Positions 55,694-64,000 of a stretch of 64,000 bases of DNA are shown in pieces. The translations under genes and the position numbers were made by a program. Positions within the stretch are counted from its first letter, which is position 1, and every line of letters starts with the position of its first letter. Origin of the DNA: Actinomyces sp. 432 (GTDB lineage Bacteria > Actinomycetota > Actinomycetes > Actinomycetales > Actinomycetaceae); the NCBI RefSeq assembly GCF_009930875.1, contig NZ_CP025249.1:1116001-1180000 (forward strand), given 5' to 3'. Under the pieces are notes generated by a model that saw only the letters and a list, made by a program, of their open reading frames with translations, made no database searches and was not told the origin of the DNA.

Positions 55694-56617
55694 ATGACGC
55701 CCATCGTGCCGCCGGGAAGCGCTGCCACAGCCCGCAGCGCGGTGGTGGCATCCCTGGCTTCCGCGCTTGCCGCTGCGGCGGCCTCCGCGGCCCTGGGACG
55801 CGCGGACCGCCGGGAGCGGCGCCTTGAACGCACGAACTTCCACGGCCGCGCCGTCAGCCTGCGCGGAGGCGTCGGCGTTGCAGTCGGAGCCACGGCCGCA
55901 GGCGCCTGCTCAGAGCGGCTCCTGCGCCGGCCCACCGAGCCGGTGGGAGCCAATGCCGCGATTGCGGCCGTCACGGCGGTGACGGCCGCGGGCGCCGCCG
56001 GCCTGATTGACGACTTAGATGCTGGTGCTCACGACGGCGGCACACCCGCCAAAGGGCTGAAGGGGCACCTGACAGCCCTGCGTCGCGGCCACCTGACCAC
56101 CGGCGTGTTGAAGGTAGCCATTATCGGCGGCGGCGCACTGGTAGCCGGCGGGCTGCTAGCCACCACCAGGAAGCATGCGGATACAGCGCAGGCGGTGGCT
56201 GACGCGGCTAACAGCGCCGTCGTGATCGCCTCCTGGGCCAATCTTCACAACCTGCTGGATCTGCGTCCCGGGCGCGCACTCAAGGCAGCGGTACTGGCCA
56301 GCGCACCGCTGCTGGCCGATGAGCGCCGGGAGGCTGCCTCCAGCCGTGTTTTCGCCGCGGGTGCCCTGGGCGCGGCTGCTGCGGCACTGCCGGGAGACCT
56401 GGGAGAGGTCACCATGCTGGGCGACACCGGCGCCAACGCGCTGGGAGCCCTGGTGGGAACCGCCCTGGCCGCGCACCCGAGCCGCACCCTGCGCGTAGTG
56501 GCCGCGATTACCGGGACAGGGCTGGTTCTGGCCAGTGAGAAGGTCTCCTTCACGCGGGTCATCGAGGGCAACCGCATCCTTGCCGCCGTTGACCGTATCG
56601 GGCGCCGTGCTCCGTGA
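55694..56617 (+). CDS. MraY/WecA-type glycosyl-phosphotransferase-like membrane protein
   Basis: A 307-residue multi-helix membrane protein resembling polyprenyl-phosphate sugar-phosphate transferases. Seen are AAGLIDDLDAGAHDGGTPAKGLKGH, like the DDxxD metal site plus KGxxGH loop, SWANLHNLLDLRPGRALK, and MLGDTGANALGALVGTALA, comparable to the GDxGA motif. It may attach a sugar-phosphate to an undecaprenyl carrier, or be a non-catalytic relative: typical conserved loops are only partly present. ATG 55694; its TGA overlaps the murJ GTG. Confidence 0.7.
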   Translation: MTPIVPPGSAATARSAVVASLASALAAAAASAALGRADRRERRLERTNFHGRAVSLRGGVGVAVGATAAGACSERLLRRPTEPVGANAAIAAVTAVTAAGAAGLIDDLDAGAHDGGTPAKGLKGHLTALRRGHLTTGVLKVAIIGGGALVAGGLLATTRKHADTAQAVADAANSAVVIASWANLHNLLDLRPGRALKAAVLASAPLLADERREAASSRVFAAGALGAAAAALPGDLGEVTMLGDTGANALGALVGTALAAHPSRTLRVVAAITGTGLVLASEKVSFTRVIEGNRILAAVDRIGRRAP

Positions 56618-58349
56618 ACCGCCCGGCCCCCGTGACGCCTCCGTCCGCATCAGCCTCCGCGACCGTGCCCACCACAGTGCGTAATGACTCCGGGGCCCGA
56701 CGATCCGACACGTCCGGTAGCAGGGGACATGCAGCCCTGGGGGCGGCCGGCGGCGTTGCCGGACTGACCCTGGTTTCGCGGGCGCTCGGCTTCCTGCGCT
56801 GGATCGTACAGGCCACCACCGTAGGCGCCGGGACCGTAGCCGGCGCCTACGCCACCGCCAACCAGATACCCAACGTACTGTACGAGGTGGTGGTTGGCGG
56901 GGCGCTGGCCGCCACAGTGGTTCCCCTTCTGGCCGGCCCGGTTGGTGCACACCGCGAAGGCGAGGTCTCACGCACCACCTCCGCACTGCTGGGGCTGGTG
57001 CTGGTGGTACTTACTCCGCTGGCGCTCTTCCTGGCGGTTTGTGCCGACACGCTTGCCGGTTGGTTCCCGGCCTCGCAGGGTGTGGATCCCGGTATTCAGC
57101 GCGACCTGGTGGCGTCCTTCCTGCGCATGTTCGCCCTACAGGTTCCTCTTTACGGGATCGGCGTGGTACTCACCGGTGTGCTCCAGGCGCACGGCCGCTT
57201 CACCTGGCCAGCGCTCACGCCCGTTCTTTCCAGCCTGGTGGTTATGGCCACCTACGCTGTGTACGGGTTGCTGAGCACCGGCGCGGATACGGGCTCCCCG
57301 GTGGCCCTGCAGGTGCTTGGTTGGGGGACGACGCTCGGGGTTGCGGCCCTGTCACTGCCTTTGTTGTGGCCCGTGCACCGGCTGGGGGTGCGGCTGCGGC
57401 CAACCCTGCGCCTGGGGCGCGGGACCGCCGCGAAGGCACTGCGCCTGGGCAGCGCCGGGGTATGGACTCTGCTCGCCCAGCAGCTGAGCGTCGTGGCGGT
57501 ACTTGCACTCGCCCGGGCGGGCGGGAGCACCGGGACAGTGGCCGTATACCAGTACACGCAGGCTGTCTACGTGTTGCCGTACGCTGTGCTGGTGGTGCCA
57601 GTGGCCACCGTGATCTACCCCCGGCTCGCCGCTGCCTTCACGCGGGCGGGGGGGATGACGACGCCCGCCTGCTTACGGCCCGCTCTACCGCGCTGGTGAC
57701 GGGCGTGGCCGTGGGAGGGGCCGGAATGCTATTCGCCGCGGCGGACAGTGCCGAACGCTTCTTCTCCCTGCTGGCGGACGTCGAAGGCATGGGCACCGCT
57801 CTGGCCCTGCTGGCGCCGGGCCTGGTGGGTTATGCACTCATCTATCAGGTCACTCGTGCGCTGTACGCCGCGGATCGGGCCCGGGGAGCTGCCTGCGCCG
57901 CTGCCGCCGGCTGGATCACGGTCGCCCTCGCATCATGGGTAGCGGTGCGGCTGCTCGCTCCGCACGGCGGCGACGGGGTGGCCACGCTCAAGGGGCTGGC
58001 CCTGGGCACGACTGCCGGGATGTGCGTGGCCGGGGCCGGGCTGCTGGTGGCACTGGCGGGTCGCATGGAAATACGGGTGCTGGCGCCGACGGCGCGTGTA
58101 CTGGCGGTAACGGTGCCAGTGGCCGCCGTGCTCGGAGGGGCCTGCAACTGGCTCAGCCGTCAGCCGGCAGGTGTTGTCGGCGGGGTGGCGGCGGGAGCCG
58201 CCGGGGCGGTGGTGACTGCCGCCGCCACCGGTGCCGCCATACTTGTGGCGGACCGGGAGATGCTGACGGCACTGCGGCGTCGGCGTGCTCGTCCCAGGGC
58301 GCACGGCCGCGCCGCTGCGGGCGAGCAAGAGTCACAGGAGATGAGATGA
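56614..58349 (+). CDS. murJ: MurJ-like lipid II flippase (frameshifted in this sequence)
   Basis: An MviN/MurJ-type MOP-family flippase, about 578 residues when repaired, with 13-14 predicted helices, moving lipid II across the membrane for peptidoglycan synthesis. Seen: LVSRALGFLRWIVQATTVGAGTVAGAYATANQIPN, RFTWPALTPVLSSLVV, QYTQAVYVLPYAVLVVPVATVIYPRLAAAF. The frame breaks in a run of seven G at 57648-57654; adding one G joins FTRAGG to DDDARLLTARSTALV. GTG start overlaps the preceding stop, and its own stop overlaps the GT4 ATG (ATGA). No MurJ-associated kinase domain (MviN-Pkn) is attached. Confidence 0.9.
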
Positions 58350-59497
58350 ACTCATACGTGGAAGACGCCGAGCGGCCAGGAGCACGGGCCAACTCGGACC
58401 GCTTGCGCATCATGGAGGTGTCGGGCAGCGCTGCTGGCGGCATGCGCGCCCACGTAGCCGAGTGCGCCCGAATCCTGGCCCAGGCGGGCCATGACGTGAT
58501 TGTGGAGGCTCCTGCTGAGGTGATCGCCGGAGCCGACTTCGGGTGTGCCCGCACCGAGCCCCTCACGATCGGAGCTCGTCCCACTCCCGGCGACGGAGCG
58601 GTAATTGCCAGGCTGCGTCGGCTCGGGCGCCGCGCTGATGTCATCCACGCTCACGGGGTGCGTGCCGGGGCCCTGGCCGGGCTGGCCCTGGGTAGGCGCC
58701 GCCCGGGCCGTGCCCGCCTGGTGGTGACCATCCATAACCAGCCGATCGGCGGACGGCTCACTACCGCCGTCGGCAACCGGCTGGAGCAGCTGGTGGCAGC
58801 GCGCGCTGACCACATTCTTGCGGTCAGTCCGGATCTGGCCGAACGCCAGCGCAACCGCGGAGCCGAGCGGGTCGAGCTCGCTGTCATACCTGCGCCGAGG
58901 CGAGACGAACAGAACCTGGCACCGCGCGCCTCCTCCGTCGAATCGGCCTGGCGGGGCGCCCCCAGGCGCATACTGACCGTCGCCCGGCTGGCGCCCCAGA
59001 AGGGCTTGGAGCTGCTGCTGGATGCCGCGGCGCTGGTGGCCGCCCAGGCCGCGGATGGCTCCGGCAGGACGCCGGACCTGGCCTGGGCGGTTGCCGGTGA
59101 GGGACCAGGACGGGCCGCGGCCGAGGCCCGTATCGGCGCCGAGTCGCTGCCGGTAAACCTGCTGGGGCGGCGAGAGGATGTGCCCGCGCTCATGGAGGCA
59201 GCCGACGTCGTCGTGCAAACCAGCCTTTGGGAGGGCCAGCCGATCGCCCTCCAGGAGGCCCTGCAGGCAGGCGCAGCAATCGTGGCTACCGATGTTGGCG
59301 GCACCGCCGCCACCGCCCGTGGGGGCGCCATTCTGGTGCCCCCGCAGCCGCAGGCGCTTGCGGACGCGATTACTGGGCTGCTGCGAGATGCACAGGCCCG
59401 TGACCGCGTGCGGGAACGCGCCCGGCGTGCGGCCGAGCGGCTGCCGCACGGCACCGACCTGGCCGCCCAACTGGAGGCCGTCGTCGCCCACCGCTGA
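58346..59497 (+). CDS. GT4-family glycosyltransferase
   Basis: A 383-residue GT-B fold glycosyltransferase. N-terminal Rossmann half starts RIMEVSGSAAGGMRAHVAECARILAQAGHDV; the C-terminal nucleotide-sugar half has LTVARLAPQKGLELLLDAA, WAVAGEGPGRA and the catalytic-type LMEAADVVVQTSLWEGQPIALQEALQAG. The EXnE-type element (EGQPIALQEAL) fits GT4. Start ATG 58346 overlaps murJ. Position after MraY-like and murJ genes suggests a role in cell-wall or envelope glycan synthesis; donor and acceptor are unknown. Confidence 0.9.
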   Translation: MNSYVEDAERPGARANSDRLRIMEVSGSAAGGMRAHVAECARILAQAGHDVIVEAPAEVIAGADFGCARTEPLTIGARPTPGDGAVIARLRRLGRRADVIHAHGVRAGALAGLALGRRRPGRARLVVTIHNQPIGGRLTTAVGNRLEQLVAARADHILAVSPDLAERQRNRGAERVELAVIPAPRRDEQNLAPRASSVESAWRGAPRRILTVARLAPQKGLELLLDAAALVAAQAADGSGRTPDLAWAVAGEGPGRAAAEARIGAESLPVNLLGRREDVPALMEAADVVVQTSLWEGQPIALQEALQAGAAIVATDVGGTAATARGGAILVPPQPQALADAITGLLRDAQARDRVRERARRAAERLPHGTDLAAQLEAVVAHR

Positions 59498-59526
59498 AAC
59501 AAACCGAATCGTAAGGAGAGAAACCA

Positions 59527-60198
59527 GTGAATCAGCCGAGTCGGCTCAGGGATGTCCACGACCTGACGCGTCGCGTCGTCAGTCATGAGCGCGCCTGGTC
59601 AGGGCCGATCTTCACGGTGGACGATGACGCCGTGATACTCGCAGACGGGCTCGCCCCGGTGCGGCGTCAGACGGTTGCGCACCATGACGCCGTGAACGTC
59701 GTGGCACTGCGGGAGGGAAGTGAATCCTCCCAGGCGGATGCGGCCGCCGAGATCCTCATGGTGCGCCAGTACCGTCACCCCGTGCGGGCCATGCTGTGGG
59801 AGATTCCAACCGGGCTGCTTGACGTGCCTGGGGAGTCACCGCTGGCGGCAGCGCAGCGTGAGCTGGCCGAGGAAACCGACTACATGGCGGCGCGCTGGGA
59901 CGTGCTGGTCGACTCCTACGCCTCGCCGGGGTTCACGACCGAGGGGGCACGCACCTTCCTGGCCCGCGAGCTGACTCTGCTGCCGGAGGACGCGCGGACC
60001 GTCCGCGAGGCCGAGGAGGCGGAGTTCGAGCCCACCTGGGTGCGCTTCGACGACGCCGTGGAGGCAGTCATGCGCGGCCTGCTGCACAACCCCTCAACCG
60101 TGATCGGTATTCTCGCCGCGGCACGCGTGCGCGACCGCGGCTACACGGGTCTGCGCCCCGCCGATGCCGTTTGGCTGCGCAGTCCCGAGAGCCTGTGA
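59527..60198 (+). CDS. NUDIX hydrolase, probable ADP-ribose pyrophosphatase
   Basis: A 223-residue Nudix protein. Nudix box: GLLDVPGESPLAAAQRELAEETDY, with the R-E-L-x-E-E catalytic core. PVRAMLWEIPTGLLDV and the preceding ILMVRQYRHPVR are typical of ADP-ribose pyrophosphatases, and a YASPGFTTEGARTFLAREL block is family-like. GTG at 59527 has AAGGAGAG upstream. It corresponds to the Rv1700 position in Mycobacterium and ends the co-oriented block. Confidence 0.92.
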   Translation: MNQPSRLRDVHDLTRRVVSHERAWSGPIFTVDDDAVILADGLAPVRRQTVAHHDAVNVVALREGSESSQADAAAEILMVRQYRHPVRAMLWEIPTGLLDVPGESPLAAAQRELAEETDYMAARWDVLVDSYASPGFTTEGARTFLARELTLLPEDARTVREAEEAEFEPTWVRFDDAVEAVMRGLLHNPSTVIGILAAARVRDRGYTGLRPADAVWLRSPESL

Positions 60199-60206
60199 GG
60201 CGCCTG

Positions 60207-60779
60207 TTAGTCCTCGTCATCTGGCGCGGTCACATCGCCGTCGCGGTCCAGGGTCGAGTCCTGGGTGGCGCCCCCGGTCGGGTTGGATGCTGACTCCTCC
60301 CCGCCCTCGGTCACTGACGCAGCGTCAGCAGCATCGTCACCAGAAGCAGAGGTGTTACCACCCGAGGTCTGGAAGTCGATGTCCGGGATGATCGTCTCGG
60401 GACGGTACACCACACGGTAGTGGAACGGGTCCGCAGCCGAGGCGTCGGTCTGCTCGACGAAGTAGGTGACGTTGTCAGACAGACCCAGGAAGTGCTTCTT
60501 GAACAGGTAGCCGCCGTCCTCGTCCTTGCCGACCAGGCAGATGACCTCCAGTTGGCTGTCTTCGCTGTCGGCGGTGATGGAGCAGTACCCTTCTATCTCG
60601 AGAAGGTACTTGTCCGTGATGCCGTTGAAGAAGACGATGCGACGGTTGATCTCGAAGTTGTCTGATGCCTTGGAGATGTTGTTGGACGCGGTCTCGGCTG
60701 CGTCGGAGCAGGCTGCCAGCCCTGCTGAGGCTACGGCGAGTAGGGGCAGGACGGCGAGTTTGCGGATAACGTTCTTCAC
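60207..60779 (-). CDS. Phage-type beta-sandwich lipoprotein
   Basis: A 190-residue lipoprotein. Signal peptide KNVIRKLAVLPLLAVASAGLAAC with LAAC lipobox, then the actinophage-type beta-sandwich core: NNISKASDNFEINRRIVFFN, GITDKYLLEIEGYCSI, LEVICLVGKDEDGG, FKKHFLGLSDNVTYFVEQTD and DPFHYRVVYRPE. The last ~45 residues are an acidic/Ser/Gly tail ending DDED. GTG at 60777-60779 has GGAAG just upstream. Similar proteins are found in temperate actinophages, often as exported morons linked to superinfection exclusion; no other phage gene is beside it here, so it may be domesticated or a relic. Two-base approach to the NUDIX stop, convergent. Confidence 0.75.
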   Translation of the reverse strand: MKNVIRKLAVLPLLAVASAGLAACSDAAETASNNISKASDNFEINRRIVFFNGITDKYLLEIEGYCSITADSEDSQLEVICLVGKDEDGGYLFKKHFLGLSDNVTYFVEQTDASAADPFHYRVVYRPETIIPDIDFQTSGGNTSASGDDAADAASVTEGGEESASNPTGGATQDSTLDRDGDVTAPDDED

Positions 60780-61232
60780 TTGTCTTCCTTCTTGGAATGG
60801 CTCGCCAGAGTGCTGGCGCTGCAGTCTTGGATCTGTTGGATGAGTGCGGGGACGCGATAGGTGATACGTACCGCGCGGGTGTCCTATCGTGCCACGCTTA
60901 GGTGCCCCTGATTTCACTGCCCGCATCGTGTCCCGCTGGATAGCCTCCCATGTGCGCCATCATGCGGCTCTTCCGCGGCAGCGTACCGCCACACCTGGGC
61001 TCAGGTGGTTATGCCGCTGCGCCGGGAGGTAGAGGCAGCCGGTGTGGCTGTCATCGCCAGCGATGCTGGGGTCTCGCATGCCGGGTATTAGTCATGAGGC
61101 CCCTAGGCCCCTGGACGTCGCACAGTACGCAGCGAGCTTGTGGTGGGGCGGGTTGGTCGTGGGCGCTTGGGGACGCATATTGGGTGGTATCTCTTGGCGG
61201 ATTGGTTGCACTGGTTGTCTGGGCTAGTGGTG
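60780..61232. other. Intergene without a clear gene
   Basis: About 450 bases, G/T-rich on the plus strand from about 61100. A short plus-strand frame ending at 61090 (AYRHTWAQVVMPLRREVEAA...) has coding-like composition but no start and no recognised family; it may be a decayed gene end. No strong hairpin was seen. Confidence 0.4.
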
Positions 61233-61982
61233 TCAGTTGTTTGGGGTGCTTGTGGGGGTGGGTGAGGGTAGGGGTGTGGGGTAGGCGTAGTAGGGGCGGG
61301 CTTGTTCCATGGTTTTGTCTAGTCCGGGGATGGGTTGGTTCTGGCAGAGCCAGGGGAGGGCTGATTGGGTCAGGGCGATGAGGTTTTCTCGCATGTCGCC
61401 TGCCATGACCGAGGCGTGGTCGATGCGCAGGGCGAGGTAGTGGTCCCCGCAGGTGAACGCGGTGCTGCCGTAGTCGGTTTCGGCGCCGGGGCTGGAGGTG
61501 CGGGCCTCGCCTTCCCCGTCTATGCCTTCGAAGGTGAAGGATGACACCTCCGGCCCCCAGGCTAGTGATCCGTGGTCCCATGGGCCGCGTTCGTCGTAGA
61601 TGTACCAGAACGCAGAGTAGAAGACCATTCTGTCCCGGCCTGGATGATATGCGCGGCACTCGGAGGCGGTGGTTATGTTCTTGTCTGAGGCGGTGATGGT
61701 GATGTTTGGGCCGAACATGGCGTGCAGGGCTGTGTTGGGGATGCCGGGGCAGGTGTATTTCTCGTCTTCTCCGGTGGGGGCGGTGGTTGGGACTACTGCT
61801 GTTGCCGGGGCCGCGGAGGGCGAGGCCTGGTTGCTTCCGGGTATTAGGGAGCAGCCGACTAGTGCCAGGCACGCTGCCGTAAGCGCTGTGAGCATCGTAG
61901 GGGCAGCGCGGTGTGCTAGGAGACGGCGCCGCTTGCCGTTTGCGGGCCTGCGCCTGTGGTGGTTGGTGGGTGTTGGAAGCAT
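61233..61982 (-). CDS. Putative lipoprotein of unknown family
   Basis: A 249-residue secreted lipoprotein: a basic n-region (NHHRRRPANGKRRRLLAHRAA), hydrophobic core and LVGC lipobox, then a Ser/Ala/Pro/Thr linker and a compact domain with three Cys (KYTCPGIPNTALHAMFG, SECRAYHPGRDRMVFYSAFW, AFTCGDHYLALRID) and a Pro/Thr-rich C-terminal tail (YPTPLPSPTPTSTPNN). An internal ATG (61893-61895) before LTALTAACLALVGC is an alternative start, but GGAGAA lies before the first. Starts 56 bases after the large acidic protein, so the two probably share a transcript. I do not recognise the family. Confidence 0.8.
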   Translation of the reverse strand: MLPTPTNHHRRRPANGKRRRLLAHRAAPTMLTALTAACLALVGCSLIPGSNQASPSAAPATAVVPTTAPTGEDEKYTCPGIPNTALHAMFGPNITITASDKNITTASECRAYHPGRDRMVFYSAFWYIYDERGPWDHGSLAWGPEVSSFTFEGIDGEGEARTSSPGAETDYGSTAFTCGDHYLALRIDHASVMAGDMRENLIALTQSALPWLCQNQPIPGLDKTMEQARPYYAYPTPLPSPTPTSTPNN

Positions 61983-62038
61983 GGCTTGGTTTTCTCCGCT
62001 GGTGGTTGCGACGTGGCGCTAGTTGTGGTGGGGCTCTG

Positions 62039-64000
62039 TTAGTCCTCGTCGTCCTGCGCGTCCGTCTCGCCCTCGCCCCATGTGTGGCTAGGCGCGGTGC
62101 TGCTGTCGGGGTTAGCGGTGCCCCAGCCGTCGTCGAACCCGTCTTTTCTGGTTTTGGTTAGGTTGTTGAGATCCGGGTTTGTGGAGCTTTGGAGGTTGTT
62201 GCCGACCTCGGAAAGGCCGATGCGGGTGTTGGAGTCGGCCAGCTGCTCGGGGGTCATGTTCTGGGTGAGGTTGTTTCCGTCCTGATCGATGATAATGTCC
62301 AGGACGTAACCGAGGTTGTCGGCGCGTTCTAGGACGGCTTTAAGGTCCTCTTCGTTGTACAGGCCGGAGTTGAGCAGCGCCAGGGTGAGCTGGCGGTTGT
62401 TGGCGGCAGCCGCAGTGCTCTCGATCTTTTCGGCCTGGTTGCGGGCCTGGTCGGTGTTGTCGGTACCGAAGGGCTTGCCCAGGTCGACGCCGAGGGACAG
62501 CACTGAGCCGGCCACGGGTATGAGACCGGCCAGGAACGAAGTGACGGAGTTTGCGTCGTCGTGGGCGGAGTCAGTCTGCTCTGCCATGGCCACCAGCTGG
62601 TGGGCCGCGGCCCCGGCGAAGAAGGCGTTGGTGCGACTCTGAGACCTGACGGCCTCCTGGAGGGCGGCAGCGTCGCCGGTGTTGTTGTACCGGTTGACGG
62701 CGTCCTGGAGCTGCTGGGTGTGGTAGTCGGTCATGGCGCCGCCCAGGGTGGTGGAGGCCCACTCATCCAGGGAAACCTGGCCGATGAGATTGGTCAGCGC
62801 CCGGTCGGTGAACAGCGGGTAGTAGCTGGTCCCTCCGTCAGAGCCGGAGCCGATGCCCAGTGGCGCGCCCTCGTTGCCTTTCTCGGTGGAAGCGTCTACG
62901 CCTTGGGGGTGGCGGGCCATGACCGCGGCGACGGACCGGCGGGCGTCGGGGGACAGGCTCAGAGGGTCCTCTCCGGAGCCGAGGCCGTTGAGGATGCCGG
63001 AGGTGGCGGTGGCGCGGGCGGACTCCTTGTACTGCCTGGCAGGGTCTGCCATGCTGGGGGAGGAGAGCCGGTCGATCCGGTCGGCGAGCATCGCCCAGTC
63101 GGTAGTCCATTTCTGATTCTGAAGCCGACCCTGTTCTATGAGTTGCTGTATGCGCTTGGCGTGCTTAATAGAGTCGTTCGCGCTTACTGGGGTGGTGGTG
63201 CCGTCCGGGTTGGGGACCAGCCACTCGGTGGCAGCGTCGAGGTTGCCGGTCATGGCATGCACCACCCCGGCCAGCGGATTATCTGTTGGGCCTATGGGGA
63301 ACTCTTTGTTGTAAGCGTCCCGACCCTGGGGCTGAAAGCTCCCAGGATCGGGGCTGTAGTCCTCCAGTCGGCTGGCCAGGGTGACAAGGAACACGTCGTT
63401 GTAGTCCAGGCCGATTTCCTCAGGGGTGCCGTCGGAGTCGATGTCGGCCTGTCGGGAAGCGGCGAGCATCTGGTTCAGCGCACCGATGCGCAGGTTCTTG
63501 CCCTTCTCCTCGGCATAGTCCACCAGCCGGTTGGCGTAGGCCTCGGCCTTCGCATCGTCCCAGGTCCTGGAGGCAGTAGCCAGCATGTGGCCCAGAGCGT
63601 CGGCCAGATCCTCACCCGCATCAGGCCGTTCAGTGGTGCTGATGCCCTGTGGGTGAGTGAAGGTCAATTGGTCCTGGATGTCGGCGGGTAGGTCCAGCAG
63701 GCGGCCGGGTCCGATGTTGGCCAGGATGGTGTTGGCGTAGACCGCGTCATCCTGGTTGGCCTGGACGCGCCCGATGAGCTCGTCCCACTCCTCGGGGGTG
63801 CAGCCGTTGATGGAGTAGTCCACCATCTTCTCGGCGTCGGCGCGGGCCTGGTTGACCTTGTCCACCTGGTTGTGCGTTTTGACGTTGTCGTCGGTGTCCT
63901 CGGTGCCTTCGGGCAGCCAGTAGGCGATAGTGCCGTCATCAGCAGTGGTAGTGATACCGCCCTCGTTAGCGGCCTTGGCCGCAGCCAGGCGGGCCTTGAG
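62039..64000 (-). CDS. Large acidic protein of unknown function (possibly DUF6571-like), 5' end beyond the window
   Basis: At least 653 residues on the minus strand; the frame is open to the right edge (the visible codons begin LKARLAAAKAANEGG), so the N-terminus is missing. The protein is helix-rich, Asp/Asn/Ala/Gln-rich and low in Cys. One hydrophobic segment (FLAGLIPVAGSVLSLGVDLG) lies near the end, followed by a helical region (DQARNQAEKIESTAAAANNRQL, TLALLNSGLYNEEDLKAVLE), then a polar tail ending DDED. It is reminiscent of large actinobacterial proteins with DUF6571 or type VII-exported architecture, but that is a recollection, not a demonstrated hit. Probably upstream in an operon with the following lipoprotein. 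Confidence 0.7.
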   Translation of the reverse strand, partial: LKARLAAAKAANEGGITTTADDGTIAYWLPEGTEDTDDNVKTHNQVDKVNQARADAEKMVDYSINGCTPEEWDELIGRVQANQDDAVYANTILANIGPGRLLDLPADIQDQLTFTHPQGISTTERPDAGEDLADALGHMLATASRTWDDAKAEAYANRLVDYAEEKGKNLRIGALNQMLAASRQADIDSDGTPEEIGLDYNDVFLVTLASRLEDYSPDPGSFQPQGRDAYNKEFPIGPTDNPLAGVVHAMTGNLDAATEWLVPNPDGTTTPVSANDSIKHAKRIQQLIEQGRLQNQKWTTDWAMLADRIDRLSSPSMADPARQYKESARATATSGILNGLGSGEDPLSLSPDARRSVAAVMARHPQGVDASTEKGNEGAPLGIGSGSDGGTSYYPLFTDRALTNLIGQVSLDEWASTTLGGAMTDYHTQQLQDAVNRYNNTGDAAALQEAVRSQSRTNAFFAGAAAHQLVAMAEQTDSAHDDANSVTSFLAGLIPVAGSVLSLGVDLGKPFGTDNTDQARNQAEKIESTAAAANNRQLTLALLNSGLYNEEDLKAVLERADNLGYVLDIIIDQDGNNLTQNMTPEQLADSNTRIGLSEVGNNLQSSTNPDLNNLTKTRKDGFDDGWGTANPDSSTAPSHTWGEGETDAQDDED

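Noticed and set aside
57648..57654. Programmed ribosomal frameshifting in murJ
   Set aside because: A G7 run is not a typical slippery heptamer, and eight other genes show the same one-base loss; a sequence error is simpler.
60950..61381. 143-codon plus-strand frame
   Set aside because: Trp/Cys/Gly-rich composition and no motif; overlaps the 3' end of the minus-strand lipoprotein gene.

Overview
The window is a high-GC chromosomal stretch of an actinobacterium, most likely a member of the Actinomycetaceae (Actinomyces-like). The evidence is: an rRNA operon with actinobacterial spacer motifs and anti-SD; a WhiB factor; a PdtaS-type histidine kinase; the actinobacterial families UPF0182, DUF2342, PPA1309 and DUF2505; and a gene order (TPR protein - HAD phosphatase - small protein - tlyA - nadK - recN - steA - steB ... 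NUDIX) that matches the Mycobacterium Rv1691-Rv1700 neighbourhood. No species can be named from reading alone.

Layout. 1-6.4 kb: edge of a probable PDZ/Lon-like protease gene, a DUF2342 protein, a PPA1309 protein and a UPF0182 membrane protein. 6.46-6.59 kb: initiator tRNA with a strong terminator. 6.6-7.96 kb: a decayed, repeat-rich stretch with a broken gene. 8-12.8 kb: NCS1 permease + purine nucleoside phosphorylase, fumarase, DUF1345 protein. 12.85-17.8 kb: PadR/oxidoreductase pair and a four-gene OpuC-type osmolyte ABC transporter. 17.8-22.4 kb: LacI regulator divergent from an iolG-like dehydrogenase, a hyi-like isomerase and a sugar porter. 22.4-27.4 kb: folA-thyA, OsmC, DUF2505, PdtaS, WhiB. 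27.6-35.5 kb: an EssC-like FHA/FtsK ATPase, ligA and an L,D-transpeptidase. 35.7-40.7 kb: gatCAB and malic enzyme. 41.1-47.1 kb: rRNA operon with two promoters. 47.2-60.2 kb: one long co-oriented block from the TPR protein through tlyA, nadK, recN, steA, steB, a MraY/WecA-like protein, murJ, a GT4 glycosyltransferase and a NUDIX hydrolase. 60.2-64 kb: accessory minus-strand genes: a phage-type lipoprotein, a second lipoprotein and a large acidic protein cut by the window edge.

Functional themes are cell envelope and division (steA/steB, murJ, MraY-like, L,D-transpeptidase, possible type VII secretion ATPase), purine salvage, polyol/sugar uptake and catabolism, osmoprotection, thymidylate/folate synthesis, and translation (gatCAB, tlyA, rRNA, tRNA-fMet).

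The strongest window-wide signal is that nine clearly functional genes are each broken by exactly one missing base, always in a run of four or more G or C. Restoring one base rebuilds a full-length family member every time. This is best read as systematic homopolymer under-calling in the sequence rather than biology; coordinates for those genes below span both halves. The most biologically open items are the nested inverted-repeat array at 6.82-6.95 kb, the AT-rich perfect palindrome in the LacI/iolG divergent promoter, a small conserved-position ORF with an apparent ACG start, the orphan phage lipoprotein, and two neighbouring genes sharing an acidic DDED C-terminus.
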